NCBI GenBank assembly: GCA_913060515.1
Contig: CAJXRZ010000038.1
Location: 1-55,768 of the forward strand
DNA: 55,768 nucleotides
DNA from: an uncultured Pseudomonadota bacterium
GTDB lineage: Bacteria; Myxococcota_A; UBA796; CAJQPC01
Reading direction: 5' to 3'
Part shown: piece by piece, positions 49,638 through 55,768 of the stretch
Layout: every line of letters starts with the position of its first letter
How positions within the stretch are numbered: position 1 is the stretch's first letter
The notes under the pieces: generated by a model
What the model saw: only the letters and a program-made list of their open reading frames with translations
Told to the model about the DNA's origin: nothing
The model's database searches: none
Program-made: the position numbers and the translations under genes

Positions 49638-50540
49638 ATGTTCTTGCTGGCCTTGGCTTGCACCGATTCGCCCGCCGACACCGCTGCCTTAGAGCTGGCG
49701 GAGTCCTACACGCTGAGCGCCGATGTGGACTTTCCCGAAGGCCTGGCCTGGCACCCTGAGCAGCGCGCCTTCTACATCAGCAGCTTGGGGCATGGTGGGC
49801 TGACCCGTGTTGACCTCGACGGCACCGAGACGCGGGTGTTTGAGCCGGAGGGGGCAGACTGGACCAGCTTGGGGGGCAAGCTTGGGGAGGATGGATCGCT
49901 CTACTTCTGCGGGGTTCAGTACGCGAGCACCGAGCAGGCCGCGGCAGAACTCTGGATACATGAGCCCGCGACCGAGGCCACTACGCGGGTCGCTCTGCAA
50001 GGCGTCGCCAACTGCAATGACGTGGCCATCGATGGGCGTCAGGTCTTCCTCTCCGACCGGGAGTCGCCGCGCCTTCACCGGGTGGACCTGGACACCATGG
50101 AGAGCGAGATCTACCTGGAAGATCCGCTGATGGAGCCCGGCTTGATCGGCAACAACGGCCTGGTCCTGACCACAGATGGTGCCTTGATTCTGGGGCAGTA
50201 CAGCCCGCCCAAGCTGATTCGCATTCCGCTCGAGAACCGGGAGGCCCTCGCCGAGATCGTCTTGGACGGGGACGAGATCGGCTCGCTGCCCGATGGAGCC
50301 GATGGCATCGCCTGGTTCAACGGGGAGCTGGTCATCGCGGCCAACAAGCGGCTCGCCGTCGTCAGCTCCACGGATGATTGGCAGAGTGGCACCGTTCGGG
50401 CCCAGGACCTGGACGTGGGCATCGCAGCGGTCACTGTCGCCGAGGATCAGGTCTATGGACTGAAGGGCGAGGTTGTACCCTGGGTGCTGGGTCTGGAGCC
50501 TGAGCTTCCCTTCCAGATCCTGCGCTTGGAGTTGCCCTAG
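49638..50540 (+). CDS. SMP-30/gluconolactonase-like beta-propeller lipoprotein
   Basis: A 300-residue lipoprotein with the signal MFLLALAC (Cys at 8). The body has the repeated strands of a six-bladed propeller of the SMP-30/SGL type: DFPEGLAWHPEQRAFYISSL, GGLTRVDLDGTETRVF, GVANCNDVAIDGRQVFLSD, GLIGNNGLVLTTDGALILGQ, SLPDGADGIAWFNGELVIA. The acidic and Asn residues (E in FPEG, N in NNGL, D in PDGADG) match the divalent-metal site of SMP-30. Substrate unknown; lactonase or organophosphate-type hydrolysis is possible. It starts a coupled three-gene set with bestrophin and a PHP protein. Confidence 0.82.
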   Translation: MFLLALACTDSPADTAALELAESYTLSADVDFPEGLAWHPEQRAFYISSLGHGGLTRVDLDGTETRVFEPEGADWTSLGGKLGEDGSLYFCGVQYASTEQAAAELWIHEPATEATTRVALQGVANCNDVAIDGRQVFLSDRESPRLHRVDLDTMESEIYLEDPLMEPGLIGNNGLVLTTDGALILGQYSPPKLIRIPLENREALAEIVLDGDEIGSLPDGADGIAWFNGELVIAANKRLAVVSSTDDWQSGTVRAQDLDVGIAAVTVAEDQVYGLKGEVVPWVLGLEPELPFQILRLELP

Positions 50541-51574
50541 TGATCAGCCGCCGCCGAATTCCTGCCAAGGTCCTGCTGCTGGCGAGCCTTCCGCCCGCTG
50601 GACTGACCGCCTTGTGGGCACTGGTTGTCTACCTGCTCTTCGCTCTCGCCGGACTGGATGTGCTGCGCATCCCCTTCCTGCCGCTGTCGACCATCGGCAT
50701 CGCCGTCTCCTTCTACGTGGGCTTTAAGAACAACGCCTCCTACGACCGCTTCTGGGAGGGCCGCAAGATCTGGGGTGGCGTGGTCAACACCAGCCGCAGC
50801 TGGGGCACCGCAATCACCAGCTACATTCTGCCGCACGAGAGCTCTCCCGAAGCGCACAAGATGCGGGAGACCTTCATTTACCGGCACTTGGCCTGGACCA
50901 ACGCCCTGCGTCTTCAGCTGCGCCGACGCTCTCGTTTCGAGGACGGACCCTCTTGGACCACCAAGCGTCGTCTGGACAGCCACCGTGCCCACATGCGCAA
51001 CGACTGGGACACCGAGATGGCGCCCTTTCTCAGTGAGCAAGAGCTTCGAGAGCACAGCGCCCGCGGCAACCCGGCGACCCACATCCTCAAGCGGCAGGGC
51101 GTCGAGCTGGCCAAGCTGCTCAAGACCGGCCAGCTGGACCTGTTTCACCAAATCGCTCTGATGGGGCTCATCACCGAGCTCTACACCCTCCAGGGCAAGG
51201 CCGAACGCATCAAGAACACGCCGCTGCCCAGGCAGTACGCCGAATACAGTCGGGTACTGGTGCGGGTCTTCGTCATGCTGGCGCCCTTTGGACTCTTGGA
51301 TGTCTTTGCCGACAACATCGAGGCCGCCAACGGTGCCATCGAACAGCTCGTCTACTTGGTCCCTTTCCTGGCCAGCGCGGCTTTGATCGGCTGGACCTTC
51401 ATCTTCATGGAAGCGGTGGGGGACGCCAGTGAGGATCCCTTTGAGCGCAGTATGAATGACGTGCCTATGAACGCGCTCTCGCGCACCATCGAGCGGGACA
51501 TGCGGGCCATGTTGGACGAGCCCGAGGACGGCTTGCCGCCCAAGGAAGAGAGCATCGACGGGATTCTGTATTGA
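50540..51574 (+). CDS. Bestrophin-family (UPF0187) anion channel
   Basis: A 344-residue membrane protein of the bacterial bestrophin family. Family signatures are IGIAVSFYVGFKNNASYDRFWEGRKIWGG and VVNTSRSWGT near the N-terminus and the conserved helical segment toward the C-terminus (LVRVFVMLAPFGLLDVF, GWTFIFMEAVGDASEDPFERSMNDVPM). Bestrophins form pentameric chloride or cation channels. GTG 50540 overlaps the preceding TAG by one base. The stop overlaps the PHP gene start as TTGA. A functional link with the two flanking lipoproteins is not obvious. Confidence 0.92.
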   Translation: MISRRRIPAKVLLLASLPPAGLTALWALVVYLLFALAGLDVLRIPFLPLSTIGIAVSFYVGFKNNASYDRFWEGRKIWGGVVNTSRSWGTAITSYILPHESSPEAHKMRETFIYRHLAWTNALRLQLRRRSRFEDGPSWTTKRRLDSHRAHMRNDWDTEMAPFLSEQELREHSARGNPATHILKRQGVELAKLLKTGQLDLFHQIALMGLITELYTLQGKAERIKNTPLPRQYAEYSRVLVRVFVMLAPFGLLDVFADNIEAANGAIEQLVYLVPFLASAALIGWTFIFMEAVGDASEDPFERSMNDVPMNALSRTIERDMRAMLDEPEDGLPPKEESIDGILY

Positions 51575-52629
51575 TACTCTTTCTACTCGCGTGCTCGGCC
51601 CCTGAGATCAATGGCCAGTGGTTGTCAGCCGACCTGCACCTGCACTCCAGCCTAGGCAGCAACGACACCGACGGGCTGGGGGATGCCGCGGCTCTGGCTG
51701 CGGTGATGGAGCAGCAGGGCTTGGACTTGGTCTGGCTCACGGACCACTCCAACGCTTTGGGTTCGATGGCGTGTGAGGACGTAGAGGACTGTCCCAACCA
51801 GGGACCGGAGACCACCCCCGGAGACTGGGGGGATGGCGTGTACTTGGGCGTTGAACTCAGCCCAAGGGCCGAGGGCAGCACTCCTGTGGGTCACGTCGGT
51901 TGCTTGCCGCTGGACGGAGAGCCCTTTGCCCAGGATGTGGTCTTCACTGACCGGCCTTTTGGGGCCTTGGACGGTGCAGAGACCTTGGCCCAGTGTGCGG
52001 CCGCCGGCGGCTGGTCTGTAGTGAATCACCCTGAGTCCCCCTTCTCCTGGTTGGCCTGGGACGACAGCAGCGACGACTACCAAGCCATGGAGATCTACAA
52101 CGGCACTCTGGGCTTTGATACATCCGATGCCGATGCCGTGGCGCTGTGGGAGGCCCGTTGGCAGGCTGGCCACAAGGTCGTTCCTGTAGGTGGAAGTGAC
52201 AGCCACCGTTGGGGCAGCGAGCCGACCGAGCGTGGCCTGGACCCTGCGCCAGGCTGGCCCAGTACCCGCATCTTTGTGCGGGAGGGTCAAGACGCTTTGC
52301 AGGCCTTGCATGCCGGTCAGGTCATCGTCTTCGAGCCGGGCAGCAGCCTGTCCTTCACGGCCAATCATGACGGCGATGTTGTGGGTCCAGGAGAGGCCAT
52401 CTCAGGTCCGGTCACCTTGTCGGCCCAAGCCTCGGCTCAGGTCTCAGGCCTGCAGCTCGAGATTCGCTCCATGGACGGGGACAGCCTATTTGTGGGGCCC
52501 TTGGGCCTGGAGAGCGTCGTCGAGGACATCGGACCGGGCGCCTACTACGCGCGCATCTGGCCCGATGGGGAGGTGCTGGCGCAGCAGGGCGGGGTGGCCA
52601 TCTCTGGGGTGATTGAGGTGCTGCCCTAG
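51571..52629 (+). CDS. PHP-domain metallophosphoesterase-like lipoprotein
   Basis: A 352-residue exported lipoprotein starting at TTG 51571 (TTGA overlap), MILFLLACSAPE. PHP metal motifs: LSADLHLHSS (His pair), VWLTDHSNAL, VVNHPESPFS and GGSDSHRWG. The middle Cys residues (ACEDVEDCPNQG) may form a disulfide. The C-terminal 90 residues form a beta-sandwich-like domain (LSAQASAQVSGLQLEIRS). Exported PHP proteins are usually annotated as metal-dependent phosphoesterases of unknown substrate. It is the third member of a coupled group after SMP-30-like and bestrophin genes. Confidence 0.9.
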   Translation: MILFLLACSAPEINGQWLSADLHLHSSLGSNDTDGLGDAAALAAVMEQQGLDLVWLTDHSNALGSMACEDVEDCPNQGPETTPGDWGDGVYLGVELSPRAEGSTPVGHVGCLPLDGEPFAQDVVFTDRPFGALDGAETLAQCAAAGGWSVVNHPESPFSWLAWDDSSDDYQAMEIYNGTLGFDTSDADAVALWEARWQAGHKVVPVGGSDSHRWGSEPTERGLDPAPGWPSTRIFVREGQDALQALHAGQVIVFEPGSSLSFTANHDGDVVGPGEAISGPVTLSAQASAQVSGLQLEIRSMDGDSLFVGPLGLESVVEDIGPGAYYARIWPDGEVLAQQGGVAISGVIEVLP

Positions 52630-52634
52630 AGGGC

Positions 52635-52973
52635 TCAGGTTGGCCGACAGTCCAGCTGAATGGCCTCGTCTGGCCAAAGCATCGGTACGCTGACCATCAC
52701 GGGGGTGCAGTCCGGATGGGTGATGACCATGTTGGTGAACACACATCCCTGAAGCCCCTTGGATGAACCTGGGACGTCCACGTCAAAGGCGCCGCCCTCG
52801 TCGGTGTTTCCGATGCGTGTCAGCTCGGTGCACTCCGTGGGTTCGTCTACATCACAGTGTGAGACGGTCGCATCGGACAGGGGACGGTCTGTGCTGCTCT
52901 GGACGTGGCCTGTGACCTGGGTGGAGGTGCAGGGGGAGAGGGCGGTGCAGGAAAGCAGGAGGAGGAGCAGCAT
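52635..52973 (-). CDS. Small lipoprotein with carboxypeptidase-regulatory-like fold
   Basis: A 112-residue lipoprotein, MLLLLLLSC at the start (Cys at 9, no basic residue). The mature part resembles a single transthyretin-like/CarboxypepD_reg domain: VTGHVQSSTDRPLSDATVSHC, then NTDEGGAFDVDVPGS. It has six further Cys (C15, C40, C48 and three near the C-terminus), likely disulfide-linked. It is convergent with the PHP gene, five bases from its stop, and divergent from the beta-propeller lipoprotein. Confidence 0.72.
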   Translation of the reverse strand: MLLLLLLSCTALSPCTSTQVTGHVQSSTDRPLSDATVSHCDVDEPTECTELTRIGNTDEGGAFDVDVPGSSKGLQGCVFTNMVITHPDCTPVMVSVPMLWPDEAIQLDCRPT

Positions 52974-53056
52974 TGGGGGCAGTATGATGGGAAGCTCTTG
53001 CTGTAGGCCAACTCTCGGCGTGCTCTTCCGCTACGCTTTGTGTCTCTTGGAGTCCC

Positions 53057-54163
53057 ATGCCCTCGACCCCGCTCCGTTCGCGCTTTTCCCGGAGCTGGCC
53101 CACCGCCTTGTTCATTGGGATGGGTCTGAGCGCTGGTTGTGGCTGGAGTGAGACCGGTCCGGGCTGGTCAGAGTTCGACGGGAATTCCGAGGGGGATACC
53201 GGAGCCGGGAGGCGGCTTTCCAGCACCATCCTGAGCTCTGTCGAGCGGGCCCCGGACGGGAGCTGGGTGGCGGTTGGTTTGGGGTGGACCATTGACCCAG
53301 CGACCTGGGAGTACCGTGATTATCCGGGCCTTATCCTGCACTCCTTAGATGGACGGAACTGGGGAATCCGACGCCTAGAAGATGAGGTGATTGCGTGGGA
53401 CGTCGTGCATTTTGATGGCCGTTGGCTTGTGTTGATGGGGGATAGCGGACCGGGGGTGTTGGAGACTGTTCTGCTCTCGAGTCAAGACGCCAGCGACTGG
53501 GAAGCTGTGAGCACCTTTGCGGGGCAGATGACTCAGATGGAGGCCGGTACCGACACGCTCGTGGCAGCCGGTGTGAATGCCTGGGTTGGAGAGCTTGTGT
53601 GGTCTGCCGATGGGGCGAACTGGTCTCCCGCCAATGGGGACTTGGACGGCTCATATGGCAAAGGCCTCGTGTACGGGGATGGCTTCGTAACGGCCGCTGG
53701 ACCTATGCTTCGACACTCCGTTGATGGAAGGGCCTGGACCTCGATCCACTTGGGCAAGGATCTGGGTTTTTTTGAAGACGCGAGAGTCGAGCTAGTGTCC
53801 TGGAATGGAACGGAGTTCGTCTGTTTTGTCTCTGATTCGTCCACAGACGGCGGCAACTCGATTCTGCGCTCATCCAATGGTCGAGACTGGACCAGCGAGG
53901 AGTCTTCGGAGTGGCTCGGCGTAGAGGCCATCCAGTGGTCGGGGGACGCGTGGTTTGGTGTGCGGCAGAGCAGCGCCACCTCTTCTTCCATACTGCGGAG
54001 CGAGGACCTCCTCTCATGGACTACGGTCTTCGAGTATGACGGCACCTGGCTGAAAGACATCGAGCTGGGGCCAGAGCTGTGGGTTGCTAGCGGTGATGGC
54101 ATCGTGGTGAGCGAGGATTGGGGGGTGACTTGGGAGGTTGTGTTGCAGCCGGGCGTGTATTGA
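53057..54163 (+). CDS. BNR/sialidase-like repeat lipoprotein
   Basis: A 368-residue lipoprotein with a conventional signal (MPSTPLRSRFSRSWPTALFI then GMGLSAGC). The body contains repeated beta-propeller-like blades with S-x-D-G-x-x-W motifs: HSLDGRNWGIR, SSQDASDWEAV, WSADGANWSPA, HSVDGRAWTSI, RSSNGRDWTSE, RSEDLLSWTTV, VSEDWGVTWEV. These are BNR (Asp-box) repeats as in sialidases and photosystem assembly proteins. No sialidase Arg triad is discernible, so a binding role is likelier. Its codon use looks less GC-rich than its neighbours. Confidence 0.8.
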   Translation: MPSTPLRSRFSRSWPTALFIGMGLSAGCGWSETGPGWSEFDGNSEGDTGAGRRLSSTILSSVERAPDGSWVAVGLGWTIDPATWEYRDYPGLILHSLDGRNWGIRRLEDEVIAWDVVHFDGRWLVLMGDSGPGVLETVLLSSQDASDWEAVSTFAGQMTQMEAGTDTLVAAGVNAWVGELVWSADGANWSPANGDLDGSYGKGLVYGDGFVTAAGPMLRHSVDGRAWTSIHLGKDLGFFEDARVELVSWNGTEFVCFVSDSSTDGGNSILRSSNGRDWTSEESSEWLGVEAIQWSGDAWFGVRQSSATSSSILRSEDLLSWTTVFEYDGTWLKDIELGPELWVASGDGIVVSEDWGVTWEVVLQPGVY

Positions 54164-54202
54164 GGGTGGGGATGCCGTCCGTCTCTGGCCACTCACTGCG
54201 AG

Positions 54203-54234
54203 CGTTTGCAGCTGATTTCGAGGATCAGCGAACG
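54203..54234 (+). terminator. Interrupted hairpin between the BNR lipoprotein and arsR
   Basis: GCTGAT/ATCAGC (stem at 54211-54216 and 54224-54229) with an outer CGTT/AACG pair forms a bulged stem about 40 bases after the BNR gene's stop. There is no T-run. It may end the upstream transcript before the arsenic promoter. Confidence 0.3.
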
Positions 54235-54248
54235 AGACCAACTCCACC

Positions 54249-54277
54249 TTGCGAGCCACGTTCAATCTCCTTATAGT
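54249..54277 (+). promoter_or_regulatory. Predicted arsR promoter
   Basis: TTGCGA (54249-54254), a 17-bp spacer and TATAGT (54272-54277) make a good sigma-70 promoter. The expected transcription start is about 54284, one base before the arsR ATG, so the mRNA looks leaderless; no ribosome site is visible. Confidence 0.6.
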
Positions 54278-54296
54278 TCGAAGAATGTCGAACTAT
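54273..54296 (+). promoter_or_regulatory. ArsR operator overlapping -10 and start codon
   Basis: ATAGTTCG (54273-54280) and CGAACTAT (54289-54296) are a perfect 8-bp inverted repeat separated by 8 bases. It covers the -10 box, the predicted transcription start and the first codons of arsR, the position expected for an autorepressor site. Confidence 0.75.
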
Positions 54297-54620
54297 CGAA
54301 TTGATCGGGCTGGACTGGCCCGCTGCTTTGCCGCGCTGAGCAATCCGCACAGGCTCGCGATCTTTGAGCGGCTGTGTTCGTGCTGCAAGCCAGGGACTTC
54401 CTGTGATTTTGAGCAGGCCGCGAAGATCGGCGTGGGCGAACTGCGCACCGGCCTCAGCATCGCGCCCTCCACTCTGTCCCATCACCTCAAGACCCTGCGA
54501 GACGCAGGACTTGTGGTGATGGAGCGACGCGGAAAGCGCGTCGAGTGCCATGTCGAGCCCGAAGTGCTGGCCCAGCTCGCCCGCTTCTTCTCCCAACCTC
54601 TTGGAGTTCCCAATGACTGA
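54285..54620 (+). CDS. arsR: ArsR-family metalloregulatory repressor
   Basis: A 111-residue winged-helix repressor starting at ATG 54285 (MSNYRIDRAG). HTH: LSNPHRLAIFERL, and recognition helix in GLSIAPSTLSHHLKTLRDAG, followed by the wing VVMERRGKRVECHV. A Cys cluster C31-x-C33-C34 ... C40 (LCSCCKPGTSCDF) between the early helices is a probable As(III) site, different from the classical ELCVC site. It should repress itself and arsM and release DNA when arsenite binds. It overlaps arsM by eight bases. Confidence 0.92.
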   Translation: MSNYRIDRAGLARCFAALSNPHRLAIFERLCSCCKPGTSCDFEQAAKIGVGELRTGLSIAPSTLSHHLKTLRDAGLVVMERRGKRVECHVEPEVLAQLARFFSQPLGVPND

Positions 54621-55482
54621 CAAGTCCACCCCGTGCTGCGGCCCTGCCACCCCTGCCATCGACGAGGCCGTCAAGAAGGACACCCTGCGCCGTGAAGTGA
54701 GCGAGGCCTACGCCAACGTGGCCAACGCCGAGACCGCTGGAGAGAGCGCCGGAGTCGAAGGCAGCTGCTGCGGTGTGAGCGACGATGCATCTATCAACAC
54801 CTTGATTTCGAGCCGCCTGGGCTACTCCAAGGCGGATATGGGCATCGTTCCCAAGGGCGCCGACCTGGGCTTGGGCTGTGGAAATCCCAAGGCCATCGCC
54901 GCGCTAAAGGCCGGTGAGATCGTGGTCGATTTGGGCAGCGGCGCAGGATTCGACTGTTTCCTCGCGGCGGCTGAGGTTGGCACCACAGGCCACGTCATCG
55001 GCGTGGATATGACTCCGGACATGATCTCCAAGGCCCGTGGAAATGCGGCCAAGGGGTCCTACAGCCAGGTGGAGTTCCGTCTCGGTGAGATCGAGCACCT
55101 GCCTGTGGCCGACAACACCGCGGACGTCATCGTCTCGAACTGCGTCATCAACCTCTCGCCGGACAAGCCACAGGTGTTCCGCGAGGCCTTCCGCATCCTG
55201 AAGCAGAACGGCCGTCTGGCCATCTCGGATGTCGTCGCGACCATTGAACTTCCAGAGGAGATGCGGAACGACAAGGCGCTCATCGCGGGCTGCATGGGCA
55301 ACGCTGCGCTGATCAGCGACCTTGAAAAGGCGATGGCCGATGCTGGCTTTGTAGACATCCAGATCGCACCGAAGGATGAGTCCCGTGACTTCATCAAGGA
55401 CTGGGCGCCAGGCTCGGGGGTCGAGGACTATGTGCTGTCCGCGACGATCGAGGCTCGGAAACCGTCGGCTGGGTGCTGCTGA
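54613..55482 (+). CDS. arsM: Arsenite S-adenosylmethionine methyltransferase
   Basis: A 289-residue ArsM that methylates As(III) using SAM. SAM motif VVDLGSGAGFDCFLAA, acidic IGVDMTPDM, and the three conserved arsenic-binding Cys regions: GVEGSCCGVS (C52/C53), VIVSNCVINLSPDK (C177) and LIAGCMGNA (C227). Additional CC pairs occur at residues 8-9 and at the very end (GCC). ATG 54613 lies eight bases inside arsR. With ArsR it forms a self-regulated detoxification unit producing methylated, volatile or effluxed arsenicals; no efflux gene is in the window. Confidence 0.95.
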   Translation: MTDKSTPCCGPATPAIDEAVKKDTLRREVSEAYANVANAETAGESAGVEGSCCGVSDDASINTLISSRLGYSKADMGIVPKGADLGLGCGNPKAIAALKAGEIVVDLGSGAGFDCFLAAAEVGTTGHVIGVDMTPDMISKARGNAAKGSYSQVEFRLGEIEHLPVADNTADVIVSNCVINLSPDKPQVFREAFRILKQNGRLAISDVVATIELPEEMRNDKALIAGCMGNAALISDLEKAMADAGFVDIQIAPKDESRDFIKDWAPGSGVEDYVLSATIEARKPSAGCC

Positions 55483-55498
55483 GCTGAGGGGAGGTCCA

Positions 55499-55558
55499 GC
55501 ACTGGACGGTGGGCCCTTTCTCGCCGCTTGCGGCGTCGAACAAGCCTTTCGCCAGTGC
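55499..55558 (+). repeat. Diverged copy of the terminal hairpin repeat
   Basis: GCACTGG (55499-55505) and CCAGTGC (55552-55558) form an outer stem. An inner CGCC/GGCG hairpin lies at 55522-55535, and AACAAGCCTTTCGCC (55538-55552) matches the AACAAGGCTTTCGCC of the two identical downstream copies. It begins 17 bases after the arsM stop and could also terminate that transcript. Confidence 0.6.
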
Positions 55559-55590
55559 GGTCGGCAAAGGCGAGTCAGTGTGCCAGCTCG

Positions 55591-55672
55591 CCCCCTACTG
55601 GACCGTACGTCCTTGTCGCAGGCTCCGCCTGCAACAAGGCTTTCGCCCGTCCAGCAGGGGGAGCCTTCGCGC
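55591..55672 (+). repeat. Hairpin repeat, copy 1 (82 bp identical to copy 2)
   Basis: Identical over 82 bases to 55687-55768; the copies are 96 bases apart. Nested pairing: CCCCCT (55591-55596) with AGGGGG (55656-55661), CTGGAC (55598-55603) with GTCCAG (55649-55654), CCTTGT (55611-55616) with ACAAGG (55634-55639), and GCAGGC (55618-55623) with GCCTGC (55627-55632). No coding frame looks real. Confidence 0.95.
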
Positions 55673-55686
55673 CAGTGGCAGGTTCA

Positions 55687-55768
55687 CCCCCTACTGGACC
55701 GTACGTCCTTGTCGCAGGCTCCGCCTGCAACAAGGCTTTCGCCCGTCCAGCAGGGGGAGCCTTCGCGC
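55687..55768 (+). repeat. Hairpin repeat, copy 2, cut by contig end
   Basis: Second identical copy with the same nested stems. The contig stops inside the repeat, as expected if more copies follow and the assembler could not pass them. Confidence 0.95.

Noticed and set aside
55499-55768. Terminal repeats as a CRISPR array
   Set aside because: Only two full copies, 82 bp long with 14-bp gaps and long internal stems; there are no spacers of regular 30-40 bp and no cas genes.

Overview
The window is a high-GC bacterial contig that most likely comes from a Myxococcota (delta-proteobacterium-like) genome. The main evidence is a pair of proteins with a Cys-Asp-Cys / hydrophobic helix / Arg-run tail of the MYXO-CTERM type. 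Further support comes from MopE-type acidic calcium-loop repeat lipoproteins, DUF1501 and DUF1549-like surface or periplasmic proteins, and several hybrid histidine kinases. The first 48 bases are not genomic: they are an Illumina Nextera P5/index/transposase adapter, so the first gene, a methyltransferase, is truncated by a library artefact. The last 280 bases run into a family of hairpin-forming repeats, which probably explains why the contig ends there. No rRNA, tRNA, insertion sequence or CRISPR array was recognised.

Layout. 734-10324 is one giant PUFA-synthase-like megasynthase (TIM-barrel/ER-like, KS, AT, ACP, KS, ACP, ACP, KR, DH, phosphopantetheinyl transferase), followed by a GNAT, a hybrid kinase and a sulfatase-fold lipoprotein. 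14569-18028 (minus) is a lipoprotein/DUF1549-like/DUF1501 operon. 18123-24029 carries a MopE-fibrinogen lipoprotein, an outer-membrane-type protein, MsrA, a rhodanese, a TPR membrane protein with a 37-residue membrane partner, and an ABC1/UbiB kinase. 24136-31173 is a complete haem-uptake operon (receptor, two HmuY-type lipoproteins, HmuTUV, HmuS) behind a promoter with two Fur boxes. 31207-41628 holds a small helical protein, a membrane sulfatase-fold enzyme, an XPB-type helicase with a 69-residue partner, another hybrid kinase, a UbiA prenyltransferase, a CrtI-like oxidoreductase and a sirtuin. 41456-47335 (minus) is a 1959-residue fusion of an M48-like metallopeptidase, a TerB-like domain, an SF1 helicase and a degenerate Vsr-like nuclease. 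47494-54163 is rich in exported proteins: two MYXO-CTERM proteins, an SMP-30-like lipoprotein, bestrophin, a PHP lipoprotein, a small lipoprotein and a beta-propeller-like lipoprotein. 54285-55482 is an arsR-arsM arsenic operon.

How genes work together. The haem operon is tightly coupled: most junctions are 4-nt NTGA overlaps. It should carry haem from extracellular carriers (HmuY) through the TonB receptor and the ABC importer to HmuS in the cytoplasm. ArsR and ArsM form a sensor/methylation pair whose operator spans the -10 box and the start codon. Both regulated promoters (haem and arsenic) place the predicted transcription start at or next to the start codon, so both mRNAs look leaderless.

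The most unusual features are: (1) the peptidase-TerB-helicase-nuclease fusion; (2) a megasynthase whose three carrier domains all have Thr instead of the phosphopantetheine Ser and which carries its own transferase; (3) a set of about ten lipoproteins with signal peptides of only 7-10 residues and no positive charge; (4) structured 96-bp repeats at the contig end. Functions are assigned by reading motifs only; no database search was run.
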